Shown piece by piece: positions 36,924 to 45,422 of a stretch of 64,000 nt of DNA (the stretch's first letter is position 1; the number at the start of each line of letters is the position of its first letter). The translations under genes and the position numbers were made by a program. The notes under the pieces were generated by a model. The model did not search any database and was not told the origin of the DNA. It saw only the letters and a list, made by a program, of their open reading frames with translations. This DNA comes from Candidatus Obscuribacterales bacterium. GTDB lineage: Bacteria; Cyanobacteriota; Vampirovibrionia; Obscuribacterales; Obscuribacteraceae. The DNA is taken from the NCBI GenBank assembly GCA_031292355.1, contig JARLHI010000055.1, positions 124,001 through 188,000 of the forward strand. Reading direction: 5' to 3'.

Positions 36924-37436
36924 ATGGGAAAACTTTTTTACGGCACTATGACCGGAAATACCACTTCAGTCGCAGAGGCAATCCAAGCCGCTTTGCCCGA
37001 ACTGATCGAAGAAATCAAATGCATTGACAAGGCGAAAGCTGAAGAAATTCAAGCTTGCGACTTCTTGATCTTTGGTGGCTCAACCTGGGGCGACGGTGAA
37101 CTGACTGACGATTGGGCAGACTTTCTACCGCAATTCGACAGAATCGATTTGAAGGGCAAGAAAGTAGCACTTTTCGCCCTCGGCGATCAAGTTGGATACA
37201 CCTACAACTTCGTCAGCGCAATGAAGGAAATCTACGATAAGGTCAAAGAACGAGGTGGTCAAGTCGTGGCAAATTGCGTGTCCACTGAAGGATTCGACTT
37301 TTCCCACTCAGCATCCGTCGTTGCAGGAAAATTTGTGGGTCTGGTTATTGATGAAGTAAACGAGCCTGATTTGACCAGCGACCGCATTAGCGTCTGGGCA
37401 GAATTAGTCCGCCAGGAAGTTCTATCAGCCGTTTAA
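36924..37436 (+). CDS. fldA: Flavodoxin
   Basis: A 170-residue long-chain flavodoxin, an FMN electron carrier that can replace ferredoxin under iron limitation. The phosphate-binding loop is GTMTGNTTSVAE (residues 7-18), the isoalloxazine loops include GGSTWGDGELTDDW and ALGDQVGYTYNF, and the long-chain insertion is present near residues 120-140. Length is normal. ATG 36924 has a GAGGAA site. It is a single-gene unit behind a hairpin-rich leader. Confidence 0.92.
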   Translation: MGKLFYGTMTGNTTSVAEAIQAALPELIEEIKCIDKAKAEEIQACDFLIFGGSTWGDGELTDDWADFLPQFDRIDLKGKKVALFALGDQVGYTYNFVSAMKEIYDKVKERGGQVVANCVSTEGFDFSHSASVVAGKFVGLVIDEVNEPDLTSDRISVWAELVRQEVLSAV

Positions 37437-37456
37437 TCCGTCTGGAAAACAGCAGA

Positions 37457-38191
37457 TCAAGAAGCGTTCTGCATATCTCTGCTACCGAAAAAACCAGCTC
37501 TTGGAGTAAACGTATTGGCAATTACCTTGAGCAATGCGTTCCGGCTGTCATAGACTTGGTCTTCAAGCACAGGTCTCATTGAATCGAAGCGAAACAATGA
37601 GCGTCGCCCTTTAAAAACATCTGTTTGAAAAACGGTGCGATTAATTGTGCAATCGGCAGCGCCAATATAATCAACGCTGCTTGAGCGAACGATAGGCAAT
37701 AAAGCATGTGCAGGCTGTTTCAGTCCTGCCCATGTTTTTACGTCTTCGTCGATGTAATATGCAGCCACGGCTAATGGGGCAGTTTTTGACGTAATTCTTC
37801 TCAACGACCAGACGGCATGTAAGCAGGGGCGCGAGCCAAGCAAAGGCTCATACTTGTCTGAGGTTCTGGCACTGCCAGTAGTTTCGCGAACGACCGTCGT
37901 TTTGCGTCGATTCCTGCGCCTTTGACCTTCCTTTTCTGGTCGTCGCAAACGTGGACGCAACGGATCGGTCACTGCCGGTTTGATTTCTGCCTCCGCGACT
38001 GACGCGTCCTGTTCTTTGGCCATCGACTGCGAATCAGCTCGCGGCGGCAATACCATGGCGAAACTGGTTGATGGCTTCTCTATCGAGATAGGCACTCCAG
38101 GCGACGGTTGAGAAACCTCGCCAGGCGGCAAACCGATTTCTAATAATGTGTCAATATCAGTTCCTGGACCCGATTTTGAATTTTGTGACAT
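37457..38191 (-). CDS. Hypothetical protein with a disordered basic N-terminal half
   Basis: A 244-residue protein. Residues 1-115 are Pro/Ser/Glu-rich and then strongly basic (RPRLRRPEKEGQRRRNRRK around 78-97), predicted disordered; the rest (about 115-240) looks like a compact folded domain with SRPCLHAVWSLRRI and RSLFRFDSMRPVLEDQVYD. No known family was recognised. ATG 38191 has a GAGGA site. It converges with the flavodoxin gene (20 bases). Confidence 0.65.
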   Translation of the reverse strand: MSQNSKSGPGTDIDTLLEIGLPPGEVSQPSPGVPISIEKPSTSFAMVLPPRADSQSMAKEQDASVAEAEIKPAVTDPLRPRLRRPEKEGQRRRNRRKTTVVRETTGSARTSDKYEPLLGSRPCLHAVWSLRRITSKTAPLAVAAYYIDEDVKTWAGLKQPAHALLPIVRSSSVDYIGAADCTINRTVFQTDVFKGRRSLFRFDSMRPVLEDQVYDSRNALLKVIANTFTPRAGFFGSRDMQNAS

Positions 38192-38361
38192 AGATCTTCC
38201 TCATCTGAAGCCAGGTTAGCGCCTGTCGTAGGCGACAACAATGTTGTTTCTACTAAGGACAAGGCTAGCTGAGACAAGACTTATGTGAGCGGACGCCCGC
38301 CTTCTTCCACACTTTTCAAAGCAAATGAAATTGTGCGTCCAAACAAGTCCAAGAACCAGTC

Positions 38362-39063
38362 TTAAATTGCTTGTACAAAGCCTTGTAGGCGACCACGCTC
38401 TGGAGCGTAAGCGCCAGCTAATTTTTCTTGCAAATTAGAACGAATAGAAACGAAGTCTTCGTAAGAGGTGTAAGGAATGCCTTTCGATTGGCAGTGAGTG
38501 ACCAATTTGGTTTTAGCAAAAACCATATCAGCCTCAGCCGACCAGCAAAAATCACTACGACCGTCGCCAATGACCACTTTCATTGGACGCGAACTGCCCA
38601 TAGCCAGGATTTTGCATTTGCACATACCCGAACCACAACCAGTCACTTGAGGCGCATAGGGAAAGGTCAATTCGAGCGAACCGTCGGCATTATCTACGAG
38701 GTGATTCGCAAGAACGTTAGAAACGACAATTTTTTCACGTTTGAGAATGTAGTGAATCACTCTATCGATGCCGTCGCTAACGATCTTTAAAGGCACACCA
38801 TTTTGACGACACCAGTTAGCAAACTTAGGAAAAGTAGGATCAATTTTGACATCGTCAAGTACTTTTTCCACAGCGGCCCAGCCACCTTGTAGTAGCGGTA
38901 CTTGTTGCGCCATGCATTCGCGTGAACCAATTTCACCACGTTCCCAACGGGCTTCCACTTCCTTCCATGAAGGATGAGCTAGCCGTTCGAGAAGAACATC
39001 GATGGTATCACCCCTGGTGATAGTTCCATCAAAATCGCAATAAACTTCGATTGGGCTGCTCAT
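38362..39063 (-). CDS. MtnX-like HAD-IB phosphatase
   Basis: A 233-residue HAD phosphatase. Motif I is YCDFDGTIT (nucleophile Asp10, acid Asp12), motif II is KIVSDG, the Lys of motif III precedes GDGRSDFCW with the metal Asp pair. The CGSGMCKCKI segment and the overall pattern match the MtnX/SerB-like IB subclass, whose best-known member acts in methionine salvage. No other salvage gene is nearby, so substrate is open. ATG 39063 lies 3 bases after the stop of the aminotransferase gene, and its AAAGGA site is within that gene's end, implying translational coupling. Confidence 0.82.
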   Translation of the reverse strand: MSSPIEVYCDFDGTITRGDTIDVLLERLAHPSWKEVEARWERGEIGSRECMAQQVPLLQGGWAAVEKVLDDVKIDPTFPKFANWCRQNGVPLKIVSDGIDRVIHYILKREKIVVSNVLANHLVDNADGSLELTFPYAPQVTGCGSGMCKCKILAMGSSRPMKVVIGDGRSDFCWSAEADMVFAKTKLVTHCQSKGIPYTSYEDFVSIRSNLQEKLAGAYAPERGRLQGFVQAI

Positions 39064-39066
39064 GGG

Positions 39067-40488
39067 TTATCCTTTTTTGCACTCGGTGATTAGTTGATCG
39101 AGTAAGTCATGGGCCTGGTCCATTTCCGCGTAGGAAATTTCTAGTGATGGGGCAAGGGTAATAACGTTTTTGTAGTAACCGCCGATGTCAAGTATTAGTC
39201 CGATCTTCTGACCTTTATGTTCCAGATTGCCTTCCAAACCGCGTTGGAACATTTTGTCAGCGAGTGCACGGCTCGGTGTGTAGCTGTCCTTTTCACACAT
39301 TTCCATGCGTAGTGCGAGACCCACACCGGCTGTGTCACCAATTTCTGGATGTTTCTTCTGCAAGTCCTGAATCAACTTGAGGAAGTAAGCGCCTTTTTCA
39401 TTGACGGTTTTTTCGTAGTCGCCTTCTTCGAAAATGCGCATCACTTCAAGACCGGTAGCGGTACCGAGACTGTTTGAAGAGAAAGTGGAGTGAGTGGAAC
39501 CAGGACCGAATTTGTCTGGTGAAATATATTCTTCTTTCGCCCAGATTCCTGAAATTGGATTCATACCGTTCGTCAGGGCTTTACCAAAGACGATGATGTC
39601 TGGTGTAATTTCGAAATTTTCAGTGGCCCATAGTTTGCCTGTGCGGAAGAAGCCCATCTGGATTTCGTCGTCGACGATCATGATGCCGTGATCTTTCATA
39701 ACCTTGCCGAGACGCTTCATGTAACCAGGTGGTGGAGCAATATATCCGCCGGTTCCTTGAATTGCTTCAATAAAGAAAGCGCCGAATTCAGACTTCTTGG
39801 TCTTCGGATTCCACCAGCTGGTGTATTCGTGTTCAAATTTGCGTTCGATTTGCTCAATACAAAACATGCCGCAATTTTCAACTTTCTTGCCGTAAGGGCA
39901 ACGAAAGCAATAAGGGAATGGCACGAACTCAGCACGGTCGCCGAATTCACCGTAAGCTTCGCGATATCTATAAGATGAAGTAATCGACGAGGCTGCGAGT
40001 GTACGGCCGTGATAGCCGCCTTCGAAAGCGAGCATGCGACTCTTGCCGGTGGTTTTGCGAACCAGCTTCAAAGCGTCCTCAACAGCCTGGGCGCCGCCGA
40101 CATTGAAGTGCACGCGTCCGGTTTCACCAAAATTGCGCTTGATGCCTTTGACAATAATGTCAGCCAGTTGCACTTTTTCTTTGTGCAGATACTGACAAGC
40201 GAGCTGAGGCAATTTGTCGATCTGGCGGTGAAGCGCATCATTAACACGCTTGTTGGCGTAGCCTAGGTTGACTGCCGAATACCACATTTGCAGGTCAAGA
40301 AAGGGAGTGTGATCCTTGTCATACAAGTAGCTACCTTCGCAAGTTTCAAAAAACTGCGGATTTTCAGCGTAGTGAACAGTGTCACCATGCGAGCAAACGA
40401 CATTCTCAATCTCCAGCAGAGTTTTTTCGTCTGTCGGAATATCAGTAATGGCACCGCGCTTGGTGCTGGCTGCTGTCTCACTGGTCAT
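39067..40488 (-). CDS. Class III PLP-dependent aminotransferase
   Basis: A 473-residue aminotransferase. The family features are VHFNVGGAQAVEDALKLVRK, AFEGGYHGRTLAASS, the PLP-binding Asp in IMIVDDEIQMGFFRTGK, and the Schiff-base Lys in IIVFGKALTNGMNP. The segment CFRCPYGKKVENCGMFC, rich in cysteine, resembles that of GABA/ornithine-type members. The donor amine cannot be fixed from sequence. ATG 40488 has a GGAG site in a longer AGGTGGGAG; GTG 40503 is in frame but less likely. It is the first gene of a two-gene operon with the MtnX-like phosphatase, which suggests a joint pathway for a phosphorylated amine or keto compound. Confidence 0.88.
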   Translation of the reverse strand: MTSETAASTKRGAITDIPTDEKTLLEIENVVCSHGDTVHYAENPQFFETCEGSYLYDKDHTPFLDLQMWYSAVNLGYANKRVNDALHRQIDKLPQLACQYLHKEKVQLADIIVKGIKRNFGETGRVHFNVGGAQAVEDALKLVRKTTGKSRMLAFEGGYHGRTLAASSITSSYRYREAYGEFGDRAEFVPFPYCFRCPYGKKVENCGMFCIEQIERKFEHEYTSWWNPKTKKSEFGAFFIEAIQGTGGYIAPPPGYMKRLGKVMKDHGIMIVDDEIQMGFFRTGKLWATENFEITPDIIVFGKALTNGMNPISGIWAKEEYISPDKFGPGSTHSTFSSNSLGTATGLEVMRIFEEGDYEKTVNEKGAYFLKLIQDLQKKHPEIGDTAGVGLALRMEMCEKDSYTPSRALADKMFQRGLEGNLEHKGQKIGLILDIGGYYKNVITLAPSLEISYAEMDQAHDLLDQLITECKKG

Positions 40489-40964
40489 ATAAGGAACTCC
40501 CACCTGAACATAAACGATTGAAATTAGACTTTACTTTTCCAGCTTACAACGCGACGAATTACACCAGGCTTACAGCCTGTCAGCGTTAGTACGGATACCA
40601 GTCGCTTGAGCGCCATTTCTTGACAACGATCGCCGATTTTACAATCCAGAACCCAGACCCGGAGCGGGTTTTCAAATGCGATTCGCTTAGTAAGTAAGAT
40701 CTTCTTCTGGAAAAATCGACAACATGAAATTTCTTTGACGACAAACAATTTATTGCATTTATCCAAAATTACACGAAGCTTACAACCCGCACGGGCGGTG
40801 ACTTACGGGAAACTTACAACCGCAGCATTATTCGTTTTACAGGAGAAACAACAACGATGTTTGCTACCCTGAAAGTTCTCTAAAACCAAATTTACTTTCT
40901 GACTTCATTTTTACGGCTCTTGTTGAACCGGCATCTGAAGCCATTCAAGCAAGGCACGCGTACT
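40489..40964. other. Gene-free region with recurring CTTACAAC motif
   Basis: CTTACAAC occurs at 40543-40550, 40779-40786 and 40813-40820, with CTTACAGC at 40569-40576 inside the hairpin CAGGCT-TAC-AGCCTG (40565-40579). On the minus strand the motif reads GTTGTAAG and lies upstream of the aminotransferase operon, so it may be a regulator site. No gene is supported here. Confidence 0.35.
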
Positions 40965-41225
40965 ATGAACTTTCTCACTTGCCTCAGTTACCTTTTCGAA
41001 ATACTGATAGGCATCGCCGTATTGCTTGTAATCGCTATGCCTGAGCGCATGTTCAAAACTAAGAGCAGCAAAAAAAAGACGGTTGGTCCAAGCTACTGGG
41101 GTAATTATCAACAGCGGCAAGATTATCCAATGGAAGAAACTGCACAGATAGAAGTGACTATTCACCCACGCAAAGACAAAGTGCACGCCGGGGGCAATGC
41201 CTACAATTCGGGCAGGAGTGTCTAG
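40965..41225 (+). CDS. Small single-helix membrane protein
   Basis: An 86-residue protein with one clear membrane helix at residues about 8-26 (YLFEILIGIAVLLVIAMP), followed by a basic stretch (KTKSSKKK) and a polar, probably cytoplasmic, tail. No family was recognised. ATG 40965 has only a weak ribosome binding site. A longer minus-strand frame covers the region but also overlaps the CsoR gene, so the plus-strand reading is preferred with modest confidence. Confidence 0.4.
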   Translation: MNFLTCLSYLFEILIGIAVLLVIAMPERMFKTKSSKKKTVGPSYWGNYQQRQDYPMEETAQIEVTIHPRKDKVHAGGNAYNSGRSV

Positions 41226-41355
41226 ACTGACACCAAAACTGGTGCGCCGCATTGAGCAGCATTGATTAGATAGCGTCAATCTTGGTGTTTCTGAATCTTT
41301 GCATCTAAACATTTTCAACTGGTAAGAAAGCAGCTGTTGGTTGTAAACTGCCGAA

Positions 41356-41715
41356 ATGGCCATAACCGATGATTCCAAAGAAAAGCTGAAAGCCCGCTTA
41401 GCCAAAGCGATCGGGCATTTAAATGCGGTCCATCGCATGGTGGACGATAAAAAATATTGTATTGATGTACTCAATCAGTTGAAAGCAGTCCAGTCAGCTT
41501 TAGACAAGGTTGCCGAGTTGATATTGCGCCAGCACCTGGAGACCTGCGTCGTTGAAGCTATTCAAAAGCAAGACTCATCTAGAGTGATTGAAGAGCTAAT
41601 GGAAGTCTTTAAGCAAGCTCCCAGTCTCTACATCACCATGCAAGAGCAAGAACAAGTTTCAGTAGAGCAGGCGTTTCAACTTGCAGCCGATCCAAAATCC
41701 GGCTGCTGCAACTAA
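41356..41715 (+). CDS. csoR: CsoR-type copper-sensing repressor
   Basis: A 119-residue protein of the CsoR/RcnR (DUF156) family, all-helical DNA-binding repressors released by metal. It shows AIGHLNAVHRMVDDKKYCIDVLNQLKAVQSAL and the C-H-C Cu(I) ligand set Cys35, His60, Cys64 (YC, RQH, ETC), the same spacing as in M. tuberculosis CsoR. The C terminus extends about 30 residues beyond the core and ends with GCCN, which may add metal-binding cysteines. No copper ATPase gene is adjacent. Its stop is 1 base from that of the convergent receptor gene. Confidence 0.85.
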   Translation: MAITDDSKEKLKARLAKAIGHLNAVHRMVDDKKYCIDVLNQLKAVQSALDKVAELILRQHLETCVVEAIQKQDSSRVIEELMEVFKQAPSLYITMQEQEQVSVEQAFQLAADPKSGCCN

Positions 41716-41716
41716 C

Positions 41717-44497
41717 CTAGATTGCCAGTTTAGGATCAGAAAGAGCATTGCCTGCGCTCTGACCGATTTTTGGCGCCGGATTATTACTAAGTTTAGTTTC
41801 CTCAGGGCCGAGCTGCCAGTTGCAGCTAGCTAGCGCCCTTAAAGGCAAGTTAAAACGCGTTCCTTGAAACGGACTGCCCAAATTAACTGGGAATCGCTGA
41901 TTCAACAAATTATCGACGCGGATGTCCATCGATGTTGGCAAATAGCGATGGTCACGTACAAGTCTTTTCGGCATCTTGTAGCCCGCGCTGAAAGCCAGCG
42001 TCGTTATAACTGGCGTGCGCTGCGGGTGTGGACCAGAAACAGTGGGATCGCGTTCATCCTGCAATCCCGTTTGCACCTGCGCTGTAAATAACATCCAGAA
42101 ATTGGATCGGGTTTTATACCCAATGCCGGCCACGTTGTTGAGACGCCGATCGTGGTCAGGGAATTCCATGAATGGTGCTGTCGGTGTAGCATAAAAACCG
42201 CCAGATGGTGTTTTGGTGCCGCGCAAATGAGCGACCTGAACAGTGTTAGAGAGAAAGCCATTGAAACCATAACCATCTTTTGATGGTTTTAAATCGACTC
42301 GGTTTTCAACGCCATAAGCGTCTTGAGCCGAGTTGGTCAGCCGATTATAGATAGGTAAATTTCCAACGACACCAGAATCACCAAAATTGGTGATGTACTT
42401 ATAAAACACATTTGTACGCGCAACAAAGCGCGGTCCAAATTGACGCTCCACGCTAGTATCGAATAAGTGCCCACGCGTAGCGTGCAGCGGTCGCGGTGTA
42501 CCATTGTAGACGCCCGCATTTGGAGCGGAACCAGCACCAGTCACCGCATACGGTGTAATAAAGTAATCATTGGGATTTGGCATAAATAAATCTGAATAGG
42601 ATGCTCTCAAGACTGTATTTTTAGCCGGGACAAAAGTTGCGCCATAACGACCGCTTACCTGAGCATCAGTGGTCGTTTGCTTCTGGTATGGACCAAGCGC
42701 AAACGGCTGAACACCGGGGATTGACGCGATCGTCTGAGCAAGAGCAAGAGCGTTACCGTCAACGCTGTGTTGCATGTCAAAGCGAACACCAGCATCTAAA
42801 GTCAGGCGCTTCCAGAAGCCTTTCTGAGGCGTGTATTTATCTTGCAAAAAGGCGCTCTGCACCCATCTAAATGCATTGTATTTACCCACATTCCCTTGAA
42901 ACTGCGGACCTCCCGGAGCGTTCGTGAATGGGCTGAGAACAGCACCATAGGCCGGCGTCGGTACACCGGCTGCGATATTTTGCAAAGTTCCAGTTAAATC
43001 AGCGTTATAGTAAGTGGCGTTGTACAAAGTATGTTCGGGTCGCAACTCTGTCAAAAAGCCAGTCTTAAAGTGGTGCTCGTTTTTGTAATTTTTGAGCAGA
43101 TTTCCTTGTGCCGAAAAAACATAGTTGAACCGTCGCGCTGTTGCAGCCAGTGATTGCAAGGGCTGACCATTGTTGAAATTCGGTTGAGGATCAAATGCGT
43201 TGCTGCCGACATAATTCTCGTAATAGAGACCATTTAAAATATTGAGATTGCCTTCATCAACAAATTTTTTGTTGAATTTGTGAATCCAGGTGGCAATCAA
43301 ATAATTTTGACCGTCATGTTGATGCGCATAGACGCCCTGCGAGTAAGAGTATTGACCCGTTGGAACTTGCATGTAGGCTTCGTTTATGGCAAGCGTCAGA
43401 CGAAAAGTATCTTTCTCATTTGCAATATATTCGAGCTTGGACAAGATGTTCGCCTGAAAGCCATTATTGTTGACATAGTCTTTGACTGGCGGCGCAAGAT
43501 TGTATGAAGAGTCTCGGAATGAGCCAGAAGACGAGAATCGCAGCCTATTGCCGAATGTTCCTGGTGTTTGACTAAAGGCACCACTAGTATCATAAAAAAT
43601 GCTACCAGCCAATGGCCCACCAATTTGCTGACCAATATTGAAATTTGGTTTTGACAATATGGGCAGAGACTTCATGTGAGCGACTGCGCCAAGCGGTCCG
43701 CCACCATCAGACGCCTCGTAGCCACCAATATCCACAGTTACTGATTGCAATGAGCGTGGGCTGGTCGCCTGAGTTTGTTGCAACACACCAGCAGCTTCCG
43801 GTATCACAACACCATCAAGTTCGTAATTGACAGCATTGTGTTCGCCGCGCGAAATAATGTTTCCATAACTGTCATTCATCACGCCAGGCGTGCTTGTAAT
43901 CAAGTCGCGCAAGTCGTTTCCCGTTTTATATTGATAGAGAAATTTTGAATCTAAATTGGTTTCACTTGCAATCGACTCAGGATGAATCAGAGTCCTTTTG
44001 CCAGTGACGCGCAAAATATCTACTGCTTCGGCGGTTTCAAGCGGAATGTTCAGTGTTTTGATTTCACCGCTGACGATATCTAATTCCTGATCATGAGAAA
44101 GCATGTCTTTAGCCGAAACAGTGATTTTCCATTGCCCCGCTTCGATGTTATTGAAAGCGTAAGCACCTTGCTCATTGGTTTCTGTTTGGAAGCGCTTGTG
44201 CTCTTCTCCAACTTTGGATAAAACGACACGAGCGTCAGCGACCCTTTTCTCTTTAGTAAAATCGGTCACCAGCCCCGATATAAACGCAGTCGCCTCAACG
44301 GCGGGCTTGACTTCGGCAGCACCATTTTTGGCTGCAGGCACAGGCTCAGCTGGCGTCACTGACTGCGACACAAATGTCGAGCCACTGCTGGAATTTAGTA
44401 ACTGACTAAGATCCTTACTGTGAGCTGGAACTAAATACCCCAGCATACTCACAGTGACCGCAGTGGCGACAACGGCAGCGCCCTTTAAGATATTCAA
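41717..44497 (-). CDS. TonB-dependent receptor with an N-terminal carboxypeptidase-regulatory-like domain
   Basis: A 926-residue outer-membrane receptor. A signal peptide (about 1-28, AVVATAVTVSMLGYLVPAHS) is followed by a beta-sandwich regulatory-like domain (about 75-160: AFISGLVTDFTKEKRVADARVVLSK...GAYAFNNIEAG), a plug (TGNDLRDLITSTPGVMNDSYGNIISRGEHNAVNYELDGVVIP) and a long barrel. The last strand is followed by a tail of about 30 residues instead of the usual terminal Phe. The start TTG 44497, with a GGAG site, fits the signal peptide; the frame is open to TTG 44551. A Fur-box-like site lies upstream, so the substrate is probably an iron compound. Confidence 0.88.
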   Translation of the reverse strand: MNILKGAAVVATAVTVSMLGYLVPAHSKDLSQLLNSSSGSTFVSQSVTPAEPVPAAKNGAAEVKPAVEATAFISGLVTDFTKEKRVADARVVLSKVGEEHKRFQTETNEQGAYAFNNIEAGQWKITVSAKDMLSHDQELDIVSGEIKTLNIPLETAEAVDILRVTGKRTLIHPESIASETNLDSKFLYQYKTGNDLRDLITSTPGVMNDSYGNIISRGEHNAVNYELDGVVIPEAAGVLQQTQATSPRSLQSVTVDIGGYEASDGGGPLGAVAHMKSLPILSKPNFNIGQQIGGPLAGSIFYDTSGAFSQTPGTFGNRLRFSSSGSFRDSSYNLAPPVKDYVNNNGFQANILSKLEYIANEKDTFRLTLAINEAYMQVPTGQYSYSQGVYAHQHDGQNYLIATWIHKFNKKFVDEGNLNILNGLYYENYVGSNAFDPQPNFNNGQPLQSLAATARRFNYVFSAQGNLLKNYKNEHHFKTGFLTELRPEHTLYNATYYNADLTGTLQNIAAGVPTPAYGAVLSPFTNAPGGPQFQGNVGKYNAFRWVQSAFLQDKYTPQKGFWKRLTLDAGVRFDMQHSVDGNALALAQTIASIPGVQPFALGPYQKQTTTDAQVSGRYGATFVPAKNTVLRASYSDLFMPNPNDYFITPYAVTGAGSAPNAGVYNGTPRPLHATRGHLFDTSVERQFGPRFVARTNVFYKYITNFGDSGVVGNLPIYNRLTNSAQDAYGVENRVDLKPSKDGYGFNGFLSNTVQVAHLRGTKTPSGGFYATPTAPFMEFPDHDRRLNNVAGIGYKTRSNFWMLFTAQVQTGLQDERDPTVSGPHPQRTPVITTLAFSAGYKMPKRLVRDHRYLPTSMDIRVDNLLNQRFPVNLGSPFQGTRFNLPLRALASCNWQLGPEETKLSNNPAPKIGQSAGNALSDPKLAI

Positions 44498-44596
44498 AGA
44501 CGATCTCCAGATTTTATTTTCGATTTCATCTAATGCGTAAACGCAAGACAAATCGGTCGATCAGAACCTCAAGAAGATTCTGTCGAACCGCGGAAT

Positions 44597-44615
44597 GAAA
44601 ATGATAACCATTTGA
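44597..44615. promoter_or_regulatory. Fur-box-like operator between the receptor and TonB_C genes
   Basis: GAAAATGATAACCATTTGA matches the 19-base Fur consensus GATAATGATAATCATTATC at 14 positions. It lies in the 178-base gap between the divergent receptor (start 44497) and TonB_C (start 44676) genes. A second palindrome, CCATTT-GA-AAATGG (44608-44621), overlaps it, and the outer ATGAAAA/TTTTCAT arms flank the region. Confidence 0.65.
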
Positions 44616-44675
44616 AAATGGAATGGCAACGGTTTTCATTGTAAAATAAAATTGATTCTTTCCAGAGGTCGCCCA

Positions 44676-45062
44676 ATGAAGCTGCCAAGAACCACAAGCG
44701 CCCTTATCTTCGCCGCCTGCGCTTGTTCGTTCGCGCTCGACTGGCAAGCTGTGGGCGCCACGACTTTTAACCTGGGCACCGAGTCAGCCTCCAAAGTGAC
44801 CTCGCCCGAGCCTATTTTTAATCCAGAGCCGAAAATTCCCGCTCAATTGCACGAAAATTGCTTCAAATCGTGCTGCATCGCCAAATTTATGGTGTCCGCC
44901 AGTGGCAAAACCGACGTCAAGCTTCTTTCTTCGTCTGGATCTGCTGAAATCGACGAAATCACCTTGCAAACATTGCGTACCTGGAAATTTAAGCCAGCCA
45001 CACTCGATGGCGAACCGATCGAAGGCGTCCGGAAAATCCAAGTCGAATTTCAAGTCGACTAA
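44676..45062 (+). CDS. Exported TonB C-terminal-domain protein
   Basis: A 128-residue protein. Residues 1-29 are a signal peptide (TTSALIFAACACSFALDWQAVGA). The rest is a TonB C-terminal domain: CCIAKFMVSASGKTDVKLLSSSGSAEIDEITLQTLRTWKFKPATLDGEPIEGVRKIQVEF. There is no membrane anchor after cleavage and no long Pro-rich spacer, so it cannot reach and energise a receptor as TonB does; it may be a periplasmic adaptor. ATG 44676 has an AGAGG site. It is divergent from the receptor gene and likely shares its Fur-type control. The first repeat copy 2 base lies 10 bases after its stop. Confidence 0.78.
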   Translation: MKLPRTTSALIFAACACSFALDWQAVGATTFNLGTESASKVTSPEPIFNPEPKIPAQLHENCFKSCCIAKFMVSASGKTDVKLLSSSGSAEIDEITLQTLRTWKFKPATLDGEPIEGVRKIQVEFQVD

Positions 45063-45072
45063 GATTGACGGC

Positions 45073-45320
45073 AACTATTCGGCGAACCAATACGATCGCA
45101 AAAATGGCAAAAGCCTGTCCTTTAGAGGTGCCGCAAAGACTGGGTTAGTAGCGCTAAACTCGTCTCATAAATGCCTTCTCAACCTCTTTTTGAAACCCTC
45201 ACCAGTTCGGCGTCGGCGAGCCCGTTACCACGCCGATGCGTGGCAACGCCTACTTTTTAGTGGCTTTGGGAGGGCACTTTTATTAAACGGTTTTTTAACC
45301 TGGTAGTACATGTTATTTGA
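45073..45320 (+). repeat. Dispersed non-coding repeat, copy 2 (candidate structured RNA)
   Basis: It matches 16961-17208 in the same orientation. GGCGAACCA (45081-45089) can pair with TGGCAACGCC (45241-45250); the end pair changed from T-A to A-T relative to copy 1, a compensatory change. The local hairpin is CCACGC-CGAT-GCGTGG instead of the GTTACC/GGTAAC hairpin of copy 1. Its terminator arm (45259-45278) has one broken pair. It lies between the TonB_C gene and the CuA-type gene. Confidence 0.7.
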
Positions 45321-45422
45321 CACCATGGTTTAATCGAATACCTACGATTCACACCTAAAACGGGTATGTCTGAGCAGTAAGCCCCCTGTCTTGGATGTGG
45401 ACTGGAATTGACGAACAACAAA

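Noticed and set aside
40524-40766. Minus-strand frame of 80 codons upstream of the aminotransferase gene
   Set aside because: It covers the region holding the repeated CTTACAAC motif and has no start signal or domain likeness.
40911-41474. Minus-strand frame of 187 codons
   Set aside because: It overlaps both the small membrane-protein gene and the start of the CsoR gene on the plus strand, and has no convincing start.
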